Source of the DNA: an uncultured Bdellovibrionales bacterium
Lineage (GTDB): Bacteria; Bdellovibrionota; FAC87; UBA2466
Assembly (NCBI GenBank): GCA_937903155.1
Contig: CALCZU010000132.1
Coordinates: 62,001 to 126,000 of the forward strand
Reading direction: 5' to 3'
DNA length: 64,000 bases
Shown here: positions 1 to 8,421 of the stretch, one piece after another
How positions within the stretch are numbered: the first letter of the stretch is position 1
Layout of the letters: each line of letters opens with the position of its first letter
The notes under the pieces: generated by a model
The model's input: the letters and a program-made list of their open reading frames with translations, nothing else
The model's database searches: none
What the model was told of the DNA's origin: nothing
Position numbers and translations under genes: made by a program

Positions 1-565
1 TACATTCGATTCCATTTAAATTTCCGCGCACCGTTTGTGAGAGCACGGTAATCGTATCGCCGACTTTTGCGTTGAGGGATTCTGCAACACCTATTGCGAG
101 AATGATTCCATCTGGTTCATCTGTTAGATTTTTTCCGTAATGGATTTTAAGCGAATCAAAAAACGGAGCTTCTTTACCGCCATCGATCCCCTCTCCTCTT
201 CCTGAAAAATTACTGCTACTCGCGCTTCCCTTTGAGAGTAGCGCTGTAAAACTCACGCGCGGATAAATGCCCGCAACGATCGGATTCTTTTCCATGTCAG
301 AGACAATGTTTTGCCAATCCCCAATCCAGCCTTCAAAAGATTTCTCCTGAACGCTCTCGTAATACCCTTTACTAAATATTTTACCGTTTCCCACCTGCTG
401 ATGAATCACTTTATCGCGGTACTCACCCATCATCCCATCGTTAAACCCTTGGAATGCAAAAAGCCCTCCGACGCCCGCAGCGAGCGTAAAAAGGATTAAA
501 AAAGAACGCATCGAGTGTCGGAGGCAATTTCGAAAAGCGAAAGGAAGAATCACTTTAAGATTCAC
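1..565 (-). CDS. LolC/LolE/FtsX-like ABC transporter permease, 5' part only
   Basis: This is the N-terminal 188 residues of a membrane permease whose 3' end lies outside the window. The start is a GTG at 565-563 that overlaps the stop of the upstream GNAT gene by 4 nt (GTGA). Residues about 18-36 form one hydrophobic segment (SFLILFTLAAGVGGLFAF) after a basic stretch, as in FtsX/LolC proteins. A periplasmic domain follows whose end, around 'DGIILAIGVAESLNAKVGD', resembles the 'GkgLAekLgvkvGD' part of MacB/LolE periplasmic core domains. Such permeases work with an ATPase to extract lipids or lipoproteins from the inner membrane. It is last in a leftward four-gene run, and a LolA-like gene lies at the head of the divergent transcript, so a lipid or lipoprotein export role is a reasonable inference. 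The exact substrate is unknown. Confidence 0.75.
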   Translation of the reverse strand, partial: MNLKVILPFAFRNCLRHSMRSFLILFTLAAGVGGLFAFQGFNDGMMGEYRDKVIHQQVGNGKIFSKGYYESVQEKSFEGWIGDWQNIVSDMEKNPIVAGIYPRVSFTALLSKGSASSSNFSGRGEGIDGGKEAPFFDSLKIHYGKNLTDEPDGIILAIGVAESLNAKVGDTITVLSQTVRGNLNGIEC

Positions 566-1545
566 AAAAAATCCTTACGATATAAAACGTAACGGTGGTC
601 CCAGAGATCGCGTGATTTCTTATTGTAGGAAGCACTGTGATTGCCACGGTGGATTAAAGCCGTCGTAAACTTATCAATTCCGTTTTCAGAAGCTTTCAAT
701 GCGGGCAAGTAACTCAAGGCTGTCGAGATCCCTTTTCCCCGGTAGACCTCATCCACGACTATTGTTTTTAAAACCAGATACTCTTTTTCAACAAAGATAA
801 AGAAAAATCCAATCTCTTTTCCTTCGGGAGAGACGGCGAAATAGCTGTAACTATAATCCTGTTTCGCTGCGAGCGCAGAATAGAGTTGCTTGAATAGCGG
901 CAAAGAAATGGGTTCATAGAGTTTGTTGTTTTTAAAACCTTCAATGCTTAAGGAGTAAAGTTTCTCAACTTCTTTTTCCATGAAGTTCTCAGAATCAAAC
1001 GGTCGGAACTGATAACCCTCTTGAACTAATTTCTCCCAAGTCGGTTTGATTTTTTGGGCGTATTCCTTAAGTCCTTCAGACCCAGGGCTATGGTAGTGCT
1101 CTGCCGCGACAAAACCCGCTTCTAAAAAGTACTGATTGTAGATGACCGGATTTTTTGGCTCCCAACTGAATTGTAAAGGATCTGAGTCCTCGCGAAACCG
1201 GTAGGGAAACCAGGTATTAAAAGCCATCGGCCCATAGACAGTTTTTGCCCCACGCGCTTTCATCCACACACTTGCAGAATCAATCAGGCTTTGCGCAACT
1301 TCAGCACTCGACGCTTCGAAAAGTCCAAACGTTCCGGTGTCAGGATAATCCCGCATGAGCCCAGCACTCATCCGACCGACAGGTTCGTTGTTTTCAAGAG
1401 CAACAAAGAAACAAGCACTCGCAGAAGGCGGAAAAAGAAGTAGAAAATATTTCTTAATCGCTTCCGGTTCGCTGCCAATTTTTAAAAAGGCCGATTCAAA
1501 TTCATTTGAAGGATTCTCATTCGAAAGAATTTTAATTTTCGACAT
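562..1545 (-). CDS. GNAT-family N-acyltransferase, 327 aa
   Basis: This is a 327-residue cytoplasmic protein. The C-terminal part carries the acetyl-CoA pyrophosphate loop of GNAT enzymes, 'VDEVYRGKGISTALSYL' (R-G-K-G-I-S), near residues 265-281. The N-terminal half looks like a degenerate second GNAT repeat with the signature 'VYGPMAFNTWFPYRF', as in YghO-like proteins of about this length. The acyl acceptor cannot be read from the sequence. It sits between a PEP-utilising-like gene (2 nt apart) and a LolC-like permease gene (4 nt overlap), so it is probably co-transcribed with both. Some bacterial ceramide synthases are GNAT-type acyltransferases, so a lipid amine substrate is possible but not shown. 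Confidence 0.7.
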   Translation of the reverse strand: MSKIKILSNENPSNEFESAFLKIGSEPEAIKKYFLLLFPPSASACFFVALENNEPVGRMSAGLMRDYPDTGTFGLFEASSAEVAQSLIDSASVWMKARGAKTVYGPMAFNTWFPYRFREDSDPLQFSWEPKNPVIYNQYFLEAGFVAAEHYHSPGSEGLKEYAQKIKPTWEKLVQEGYQFRPFDSENFMEKEVEKLYSLSIEGFKNNKLYEPISLPLFKQLYSALAAKQDYSYSYFAVSPEGKEIGFFFIFVEKEYLVLKTIVVDEVYRGKGISTALSYLPALKASENGIDKFTTALIHRGNHSASYNKKSRDLWDHRYVLYRKDFL

Positions 1546-1547
1546 CC

Positions 1548-4268
1548 CTACCTCAAAATTCTGATTTCACCCTTACCTGCGTCTACCCGCACTCGATCAC
1601 CCGTTTTTAAACGCGTCATTAAGCCACCATTGACACCCACAATCGTCGGAAGACCGAGCTCTCTCGCAACGACCGCCGAATGGGACAAAAGACTTCCTCG
1701 TTCAATTAAGAGGCCGCTACACGAAGGATAAATCGGCACCCATCCTGGATCGGTTCTTCCCGTCACTAAGATTTCGCCATCAATCCCTTGCGCATCTTTT
1801 GCGGAATGCACGACGCGAACAACGCCTTCGATAATTCCGGGACAACAAGGAGTTCCCATCAAGACATCCGGATCATCACTGACTAAGAGATTCCTTAAGA
1901 GATCCCCTTCGGCCATTACAGAGGGAAAGCGAGCTGCGGCTCCCAGCGCACCCATCGTCACCATGCGATCGGGAGGGGCGACCGTTTTGTCGAATGTCGC
2001 ATACTCCGCTTTTCGGATGGCTACGATTTGCTTCAATTCAAGAGACACGGCACGGCCCTCGATGAAAGCCACAATTTCTTCCACTGTGAGATAGAAAACA
2101 TCCTGTCGAGTCTCCAAGAATCCAAGCTGGGTAAGTTTTTCTCCCATCGCTCTAAAAAGATGACGACTCACCCCAAAAATCTTCGTCCGCGCGAATCTTA
2201 AATTTTCGCGATTGCGAACGGCTCGACGGGCCTGCTTTAAAATCCAACGGTAGACAATTTTTTTAACGCCCGAAAGCGCTTCGTCCGCCACTTTCTCGGC
2301 GGCAATGCGAATTTCTCTTTCGCGGGCTTCCATGTGCTCGATTCGGTAAGACTGCGTTTTTACGTAACTCACCACCGATGAAATCACAAAAGTCGGATCA
2401 TCGTGCAAATCCGGTTCTTCGAGTTTTAATTCGTTAATACAACGGAATCCGTAACGGTCGAGGAAGTCTGCGAGGTCCTTCGCGAGGAAGGTTTCCTTGC
2501 CTTCGCCTTTAATAAAGCTCCAAAGCTCTTCTGGTGTACTTTCTAAAGCTTTTTTCTTTAGAATCACATCTTGATCGAGTCGAGCAGCAATTCTCATTAA
2601 ACATTTTGTCGGCTCGGTGGAATCTAAATCTCCTTGCCCGCAGAGCAAGTCATTTTGAAGAGAATCTGCTTTCGATGAGTCCTTCACAACCCATTCGCTA
2701 GTGAGCTTCTTTAGCAATCCGAAAAAGACCATGCAAAGATAATCGTTGATGATCGGTGCCTTCCATTGCTTGAGAAGTTCTTCGTCTAGATAAAAGAAAT
2801 AATCCGAGAGCTCTTGCAACGACATTGCGTTGAAATTTTTCTTTCGAGCAACGTCGTAACATTTATTAAATCGATTCTGAAACTCCGCAATAATCGAATC
2901 AATTTTTAAAAACCGATTCAAAGTCCTAACGGAAAGAACAATTTTTGAGAATAAGGAATACTTCGGTGGCTCTTTTACGAAATCAAAAATTTCTTTCAAC
3001 TCAGGCCGGACCTGATCTTTCACTCCCATCATGGTTTCCATGAAGCCCTTGTTGCTCGAGGACCCCGGGAGCATCAGAACGAGCTGATACCAATTCACGA
3101 GATTGTAATAAATTCGTCCGCGAATTAGGGCGAGCATATTGCGAAAGACCTTAGCTTGTTTATCGACGAGCTCTTGAGGCACGCCCATCAGCTCGCAAAA
3201 CTGAATATAAACTTGGTTATACGCCCGGCTTGCGAAACTAAAAGTCAGCGGAGACGTCACTCCACTATAGCTTTCAATGATATTCGAGTTATCCCAAAGA
3301 ATCGGTTGTTTACCGACAATCGTCGGATCGTAAAAAGCATCGGGAGGAAGACTCGTAATCGGTCTCGTCTGAACCAAAAAGATTTCATTTCCTTCAAGAC
3401 ACCATTCGATATCTTGAGGCGATCCTAGGCTTTCTTCCAATCGACACGCAAGACCTGCGATTTTTAAAACTTGAGAGTCGGAAAGAGAGGATTTTCCCTG
3501 AAGGGTCGCTTCAAGTCCGACTTTTTCAATTCCACCTGAAGAAAGCTGAGACATCTTCTCTTTTTTATCCGCGATTTTCGAAATAATGTTTTGTGTCTCG
3601 CGGTGAGCTTCGAAATCATCCGAATCGAGTTCACCACTGACAAGCCCTTCTCCCAGTCCCCACACCGAGCTAATTAAAACATGATCTCTGTCTAAAACTT
3701 TAATGGGATGCCTCGAGAAGGCGACGCCCGCACTGGTCGCATTCACCATCTTCTGAATCACAACCCCCACTCGGATATTGTGAAGAGTGATTCCTCTTTC
3801 CAAACGATAGCTCAAAGCTCGTTCTGAAAAACCCGAAGCCCAGCAGGCTTTAATCGATTCACAGATCTGATCAAATCCTTTCTGAAATAAAAACGAAGAG
3901 AATTGTCCCGCAAAAGAGTGCTCGCTTGAATCCTCATCGATTCCGCTTGAACGAACGGCAACGAACGGGGTCAGAAGTCCCGCTTTTTCGAGTTCACTTT
4001 TTAAAATTTCGCCTAACGAAGCTGAAAACGGAGCTGAAGTAATCTTCGAATGGATTCGCTCGCTTTCGGCGAGTGGCTCGCCATCGACGACGAGCGCGGA
4101 CTCCAAATTGTTTTCTTGAATAAATCGGTCGAAAACTTCTGCACCGACACAAATCCAGGGCGGCACCGGAAAATTTTTCTGGGAAATTTTAGCGAGATTT
4201 GTTGCTTTACCGCCCCCGCGGTTTTGAAAGAACTCAATGGGATCATTCGGAGATAGGATCAGATTCAT
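1548..4268 (-). CDS. PEP synthase / rifampicin-phosphotransferase-like protein, 906 aa
   Basis: The protein has the three-part layout of PEP-utilising phosphotransferases. The N-terminal PPDK ATP-binding domain begins with 'GGGKATNLAKIS' and carries 'VRSSGIDEDSSEHSFAGQ' at about residues 107-124. A long central region (about 320-760) has no clear motif. The C-terminal swivelling domain has the phospho-acceptor histidine at about residue 863 in 'GSLLSHSAVVARELGLPT'. Enzymes of this type split ATP to a phospho-His intermediate and pass phosphate to pyruvate or a small molecule. The length and central insertion resemble rifampicin phosphotransferase more than housekeeping PpsA, and no PEP/pyruvate barrel domain is recognisable, so the acceptor is open. 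It lies 12 nt downstream of a UbiA-like gene and 2 nt upstream of a GNAT gene, which suggests modification of a membrane lipid or metabolite. Confidence 0.75.
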   Translation of the reverse strand: MNLILSPNDPIEFFQNRGGGKATNLAKISQKNFPVPPWICVGAEVFDRFIQENNLESALVVDGEPLAESERIHSKITSAPFSASLGEILKSELEKAGLLTPFVAVRSSGIDEDSSEHSFAGQFSSFLFQKGFDQICESIKACWASGFSERALSYRLERGITLHNIRVGVVIQKMVNATSAGVAFSRHPIKVLDRDHVLISSVWGLGEGLVSGELDSDDFEAHRETQNIISKIADKKEKMSQLSSGGIEKVGLEATLQGKSSLSDSQVLKIAGLACRLEESLGSPQDIEWCLEGNEIFLVQTRPITSLPPDAFYDPTIVGKQPILWDNSNIIESYSGVTSPLTFSFASRAYNQVYIQFCELMGVPQELVDKQAKVFRNMLALIRGRIYYNLVNWYQLVLMLPGSSSNKGFMETMMGVKDQVRPELKEIFDFVKEPPKYSLFSKIVLSVRTLNRFLKIDSIIAEFQNRFNKCYDVARKKNFNAMSLQELSDYFFYLDEELLKQWKAPIINDYLCMVFFGLLKKLTSEWVVKDSSKADSLQNDLLCGQGDLDSTEPTKCLMRIAARLDQDVILKKKALESTPEELWSFIKGEGKETFLAKDLADFLDRYGFRCINELKLEEPDLHDDPTFVISSVVSYVKTQSYRIEHMEAREREIRIAAEKVADEALSGVKKIVYRWILKQARRAVRNRENLRFARTKIFGVSRHLFRAMGEKLTQLGFLETRQDVFYLTVEEIVAFIEGRAVSLELKQIVAIRKAEYATFDKTVAPPDRMVTMGALGAAARFPSVMAEGDLLRNLLVSDDPDVLMGTPCCPGIIEGVVRVVHSAKDAQGIDGEILVTGRTDPGWVPIYPSCSGLLIERGSLLSHSAVVARELGLPTIVGVNGGLMTRLKTGDRVRVDAGKGEIRILR

Positions 4269-4280
4269 AAAGTTTTCCCT

Positions 4281-5129
4281 CTATAGTTTTCCAAACAGTT
4301 TTAATAAAAAAACCGACCAAATATGAATCACTAAGCTGAGACTCGCCACAGCCTCTACCACTTTGTGAAGACGAAATCGAAGCAAAAGATAGGAGAGGGG
4401 AACGGCAATCGCAAATACTGCGGTCAGAGGATAAACCCCTAAATAATAACCGCTTATGAGGGCTATCGTAGTAGTCACTAAAATGATCCCTAAACAGCCT
4501 TTGATTCCATACATCTGCCGGTAGGTTTTTAGAAGAACATGAGCATTCGGGTCGAGCTTACGAGACACTTCGTATGTGAAAAAAGAACCCAGCACGGTAA
4601 AGGCGTAGTACCAGGAATAAGATTTAGCGAGCGCTTGCGAATCCGTCATAACGACGGGAAACAGACTGACCCAGACGAGAACTAACTGGTGGGTTGTCGC
4701 ATACAAAATCTGGCGCGCCTCAAGCCACGGGCCTAAATAAAACTCCACATACATCAGCCAAAGATGCACGGTGAGCCCCAAAAAGATAAGCCCGCTCACA
4801 GGTGAATGCGCGAAGAAAAGACAGCCAGCAAAAAGACCCATTCCCAAAACGACCAAAAGGATGACTTTCTTCACTTGTTCAACAGGGAGAAGCCCTCGAG
4901 GAAGCGGGCGGGTCGGATTTGCGATACAGTCTTTGTGGTAATCCTTCACCTCATCCATCATTCTTAACATCGCGAAAAAAACCATAAGTCCCAGAAAAGA
5001 GAAGAGAAACTCTCTGGAAAGGAGAATGCCGCCGGCCAAAAGAGTTCCCGAGGCGCTAAATCCGCCCACCAAAATCGTATACACGACGAGAGGGAATCGC
5101 TCTTTTGTGTAGATCCACCAAGCCTTCAT
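4281..5129 (-). CDS. UbiA-family prenyltransferase-like membrane protein
   Basis: This is a polytopic membrane protein of 282 residues with about eight hydrophobic segments. It carries the first aspartate-rich motif of UbiA enzymes, D59-E-V-K-D63-Y-H-K-D67, followed by 'NPTRPLPRG', the usual sequence after that motif. A later 'EVSRKLDPNAHVLLKTYRQMYG' segment, split here as 'EVSRKLDP' and 'TYRQMYG', fits the second half of the family. UbiA enzymes bind prenyl diphosphates through Mg2+ at the Asp residues and attach the prenyl chain to an aromatic or lipid acceptor in the membrane. The gene is first in the leftward run towards the LolC-like permease, and its promoter must lie in the 178-nt divergent gap with the LolA-like gene. 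The acceptor is unknown. Confidence 0.75.
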   Translation of the reverse strand: MKAWWIYTKERFPLVVYTILVGGFSASGTLLAGGILLSREFLFSFLGLMVFFAMLRMMDEVKDYHKDCIANPTRPLPRGLLPVEQVKKVILLVVLGMGLFAGCLFFAHSPVSGLIFLGLTVHLWLMYVEFYLGPWLEARQILYATTHQLVLVWVSLFPVVMTDSQALAKSYSWYYAFTVLGSFFTYEVSRKLDPNAHVLLKTYRQMYGIKGCLGIILVTTTIALISGYYLGVYPLTAVFAIAVPLSYLLLRFRLHKVVEAVASLSLVIHIWSVFLLKLFGKL

Positions 5130-5214
5130 TTTTTGTCCTTTAAACTACTTCAGTCCTACAAAACTACTGGCCCCCACTACAGCCTTGTGCACTTCGAGAT
5201 GTGTCCTAAAACTT

Positions 5215-5256
5215 CCTCCACCCGAACACTTCAGTCAAGTGGGGAGGGACTTTTTT
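5215..5256 (+). terminator. Hairpin with U-run in the 5' leader of the LolA-like gene
   Basis: A CACTT-CAGTC-AAGTG stem-loop flanked by C-rich and G-rich arms (CCTCCACCC and GGGGAGGG) is followed directly by six T residues at 5251-5256. It lies 52 nt before the ATG at 5308, in the divergent gap with the UbiA-like gene. On the + strand it has the form of an intrinsic terminator or attenuator. The outer stem is imperfect, so this is tentative. Confidence 0.35.
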
Positions 5257-5307
5257 AAAGACTTGAAGTAAGGTTTTTGCTAACGCCTTATCCAAGGGGA
5301 AACGAAG

Positions 5308-6018
5308 ATGAAAAACCTCAGTTATTTTTTCGCATTGGCTCTTTTCATAGGGGCTTCAAGCTTTGCCATCACCCCTCCCGAAATCATCTCGAATGCCGAT
5401 GCGATTCGAAATCCTTCGCAGAATTTTCACCTCAAAGTCGCCGTTACGAGCACGGACACCGATGACCAGTCTATTTTTGATGTTTCGATCCAGGGAAATA
5501 CCCGAACGTTGATTCGGACGTTAAGTCCGGCCCGAGACAAGGGACGCAATATGCTGATGCTCGAAGAAGACATGTGGTCATACTTGCCCACTTTAAAAAG
5601 AGCGGTGCGAGTGAGCTTGAGCCAAAAACTCACCGGCCAAGCTGCGAATGGAGATATCAGCCGAATGAGGTGGGCCGAAGATTACGAAGCCACCCTCACC
5701 CAAGAAACACCCAAAGAGTGGGTTTTGCATTTAAAAGGAAAGAAGAAAGGTCTGACTTATGATCAGTTAGATGTTTGGGTTGAAAAAGATTCTTTTCGTC
5801 CTCTCAAAGCAAATTATCTAAGCGTTACCGGACAGACTTTAAAAGAAGCGAGTTATCTCGATTACAAACTGATGGCTGGCAAGCAACGACCTACCAAAAT
5901 CGTGATTCAAGATGCGATTAAAAAATCTGCATCTTCGATTTTGACCATCCTCGAAATGGAATCACGCGATTTTCCACAATCCCTTTTCACTCAAGGAAAT
6001 CTATCCCGCAGTGAATAG
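5308..6018 (+). CDS. LolA-like outer-membrane lipoprotein-sorting protein
   Basis: This is a 236-residue exported protein with a clear signal peptide (MKNLSYFFALALFIGASSFA). The body matches the 'outer membrane lipoprotein-sorting protein' group of the LolA/LolB fold, with 'NMLMLEEDMWSYLPTLKR' and 'EDYEATLTQ' typical of that group. These periplasmic carriers form an open beta-barrel with a greasy pocket that moves an acylated molecule. It is not the housekeeping LolA, which appears to be the gene at 53942. The start follows a good ribosome site (AAGGGGAAACGAAG). The next gene overlaps it by 8 nt, so it is co-transcribed with an outer-membrane-like protein, and a LolC-like permease lies across the divergent gap. 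Together these suggest a dedicated inner-to-outer membrane lipid path. Confidence 0.75.
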   Translation: MKNLSYFFALALFIGASSFAITPPEIISNADAIRNPSQNFHLKVAVTSTDTDDQSIFDVSIQGNTRTLIRTLSPARDKGRNMLMLEEDMWSYLPTLKRAVRVSLSQKLTGQAANGDISRMRWAEDYEATLTQETPKEWVLHLKGKKKGLTYDQLDVWVEKDSFRPLKANYLSVTGQTLKEASYLDYKLMAGKQRPTKIVIQDAIKKSASSILTILEMESRDFPQSLFTQGNLSRSE

Positions 6019-7216
6019 ACTCGCCTTCACCCTTTTTATTTTGCTAAGTGCGTTTTATCGCTCTGCAAATGCTTACGAGTTTTCTAAAATCCAATGGACA
6101 CCCGACTTTGAACTGGGACATCAGCTCGTCTACGGAGCAAAAGAAAACAAACTTTCGAAGAACTTAGGTTACACCGTTCTCTCGCTCAAGACGGACTTCC
6201 CCACCGAGTCGGCGACAGATCTCATCAACACGCGCATTTCTCTCAGGGGAGCACTGGACACCCAAGGGCCCGATGAAATTTCGATTCGTGCTTTTAACCT
6301 CAATTACGGAAACAACTGGCTGACCGTTACTGCAGGTTTTCAAGAAATAGCGTGGGGAGAAACTTTCGGGGTTTATATTTCCGATCTCGTCAATTCTAAG
6401 GACTTAAGAGATCCGTTCCTAAACGATTTGAGTTGGATTCGAATTCCAACGGCGTCTTTACTCGCGCAAATCAATCTCGATAATTGGACACTCCAAGCCA
6501 TCGTCACTCCGTTTCCGAAGAACAATCAATTCCCAGACGAAATCAATCACCTTAAAATTGTTGAGCCTCCGGCGCTTCGACGAGACAATGTCTTTGAGCA
6601 AGCCGAGTGGGGCGCAAAGTTAGGACGTCTCTTTTCAACGGGCCTGGACGTGAATTTTTTCGCGCTCTACCATTGGAATCGAAACCCAGTGTTTGCACCT
6701 CAGCTTGTGGGAACGACGATTGGACTCATGCCCATTGTCCAGCAAACAAAATCGACAGGGCTGAGCTTTACTCAAGCGTGGGATAAAGTCGTTCTTCGAG
6801 GAGATTTCGTTTACCATTTACAAACACCGTTACAACCCGACTTCACCCAAAGACACCGAATCGGGAATTTTTTCCAAGCCATTCTGGGATCGGACCTCAC
6901 GCTCGAGGAAAATTTGATCTTAGGGGCGCAATATCATGGGGACTACGACGATGCTTCGAACCGGCATTGGTTGGGTTTGAGGGTCTCCAAACCCTTGCTT
7001 CGGCAAAAATTAACGCCAGAGCTTTTTGTTTTTCAAGGAATCAACAATAGCGACACCTGGATCCAACCCAAAATCCGATGGAATACTTCAGCAAATCTAT
7101 CTCTTGATTTTGAATACTCTTGGATTCCCAATTTTCGAAGAACGGCTCAGCCTGGATACTTTGGAACGTTTGAGAATTATCACCGGGTGTTTAGCTGGCT
7201 AAAATACAAATTTTAG
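6011..7216 (+). CDS. Predicted outer-membrane beta-barrel protein (DUF1302/alginate-export-like)
   Basis: This is a 401-residue protein starting at a GTG inside the end of the upstream LolA-like gene (8-nt overlap). It has a signal peptide (ending near SANA) and alternating aromatic/polar strands throughout, ending in '...YHRVFSWLKYKF'. The terminal aromatic residue is the usual C-terminal signal of Bam-inserted barrels. Segments such as 'VTAGFQEIAWGETFGVYISD' recall the DUF1302 and alginate-export porin groups, which often sit beside LolA-like sorting proteins and large transporters. Its role may be that of an outer-membrane acceptor or pore for the material carried by its neighbour. It ends tail-to-tail with the DUF3419 gene with a 4-nt overlap. 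Confidence 0.65.
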   Translation: MNRLAFTLFILLSAFYRSANAYEFSKIQWTPDFELGHQLVYGAKENKLSKNLGYTVLSLKTDFPTESATDLINTRISLRGALDTQGPDEISIRAFNLNYGNNWLTVTAGFQEIAWGETFGVYISDLVNSKDLRDPFLNDLSWIRIPTASLLAQINLDNWTLQAIVTPFPKNNQFPDEINHLKIVEPPALRRDNVFEQAEWGAKLGRLFSTGLDVNFFALYHWNRNPVFAPQLVGTTIGLMPIVQQTKSTGLSFTQAWDKVVLRGDFVYHLQTPLQPDFTQRHRIGNFFQAILGSDLTLEENLILGAQYHGDYDDASNRHWLGLRVSKPLLRQKLTPELFVFQGINNSDTWIQPKIRWNTSANLSLDFEYSWIPNFRRTAQPGYFGTFENYHRVFSWLKYKF

Positions 7217-8301
7217 ATCTTTTTCAGAAGTTCCACTTCGTAAACACCGACTTTTTCTTTCGAAATTAATTCGCGGTAGTTTTGAGTGATGTCGACGTAA
7301 CCTGTTTTGTCACTGTTCTCAGGGATGTGGAGGTAATGTCGTAAGACGACCAATGCATTTTTTGAAAGATGCGGTAAGAGATCCGCAAGGTACTTCTTTT
7401 CTTTATTTCCCGTAAAATAAGACGGAACATCGGAGAGTGAATAAAAATCAATCGGGGAATTCGCCGTTTGAGCGAGTTCAATCACATCTCCCTGCTGATA
7501 TGAAACCTCACAGTTTTTTGCGCCTTCTTTTGCTGCAGCAAAAACATCGGGATGACATTCCACAGTACAGCCTTCGGGATAGGCAATTTCTCCCATAAAA
7601 AGAAGCTGCAAAAAGAAATTTTCGCGCGCTAACGTATTTTCAAAAAGATGGGCAAAGACTCGATTGTAAAACCCGACGTAACTCTCGGAGATATTCTTCT
7701 TGGTAAAATCGCCTTTATAGAGGAGCGCATTAAAAACCGAGGCATTTCCTAAGAGCGCGAGCACTAGTTTCCAACGCAAACGCGGAAAACGTTTTTTAAA
7801 GTACTCCTTTTGCTCTTTTAAATCTCGGCATTCAAAAATTTTTCTCCCCGCACGGCCTGTGATTTTGGAATTTACTTTGGAGAGATTTACAAAAAGATTT
7901 TCCCACTTACCGAGATACAATAAAGGCTTCCAGTAAATCGATTCAAACATTCCCGAGAGATATTCGCGCGCAGGATTCGAGAGTGTCAGAGAATTAAAAA
8001 TCTTTTTTCTCTCTTCGGCCGTCGCTTCTACTCCGGGATAACCGAAAAGTTTTTTAAATTCATCGAGAGAAAGCGCTTTAACGCCTTCAATTCGCATTTC
8101 GGTCAGATAGAGCTGAAAAGGAGAAACATCGACGCAAGTGAGTTTCTTTGGCGCGCGAGAGAGGAGAGGCATGGCTCGCCCGCCACTTCCCGCAACGGTA
8201 AAAACATGGGAAGCATTTAGCGGGAGCAAGGCGACTTCTAAAGCCGTATCTTCATTAGCTAAAGTGTAGTTCAGTTTATTTTCAAAATATTGATTGCTCA
8301 C
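7213..8301 (-). CDS. DUF3419 (BtaA-like) SAM-dependent protein
   Basis: The 362-residue protein carries a SAM-binding region 'VFTVAGSGGRAMPLLSRAP' followed by 'LTCVDVSPFQLYLTEMR', the layout of DUF3419 proteins. A C-terminal 'DFYSLSDVPSYF' segment corresponds to the conserved 'fnLSnvf' block. The best-known member, BtaA, transfers the 3-amino-3-carboxypropyl group of SAM to diacylglycerol, the first step to betaine lipids. BtaB, the N-methyltransferase that completes the betaine headgroup, is not in this window. The gene is convergent with the barrel gene and divergent from an acyl-AMP ligase, with about 100 nt between starts. A role in lipid headgroup synthesis is inferred. Other DUF3419 proteins have unknown substrates. 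Confidence 0.65.
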   Translation of the reverse strand: MSNQYFENKLNYTLANEDTALEVALLPLNASHVFTVAGSGGRAMPLLSRAPKKLTCVDVSPFQLYLTEMRIEGVKALSLDEFKKLFGYPGVEATAEERKKIFNSLTLSNPAREYLSGMFESIYWKPLLYLGKWENLFVNLSKVNSKITGRAGRKIFECRDLKEQKEYFKKRFPRLRWKLVLALLGNASVFNALLYKGDFTKKNISESYVGFYNRVFAHLFENTLARENFFLQLLFMGEIAYPEGCTVECHPDVFAAAKEGAKNCEVSYQQGDVIELAQTANSPIDFYSLSDVPSYFTGNKEKKYLADLLPHLSKNALVVLRHYLHIPENSDKTGYVDITQNYRELISKEKVGVYEVELLKKI

Positions 8302-8421
8302 GACCGCATCCCTCTCAAACCTTGTAGATGCCCCGCCCGCCTCACTATTAGAAAATTTCGCCTAAATTAGCAAGCCGTTCCTATCAATCTATGGTAACTC
8401 TTTTTGAAAATTTATAACTTT

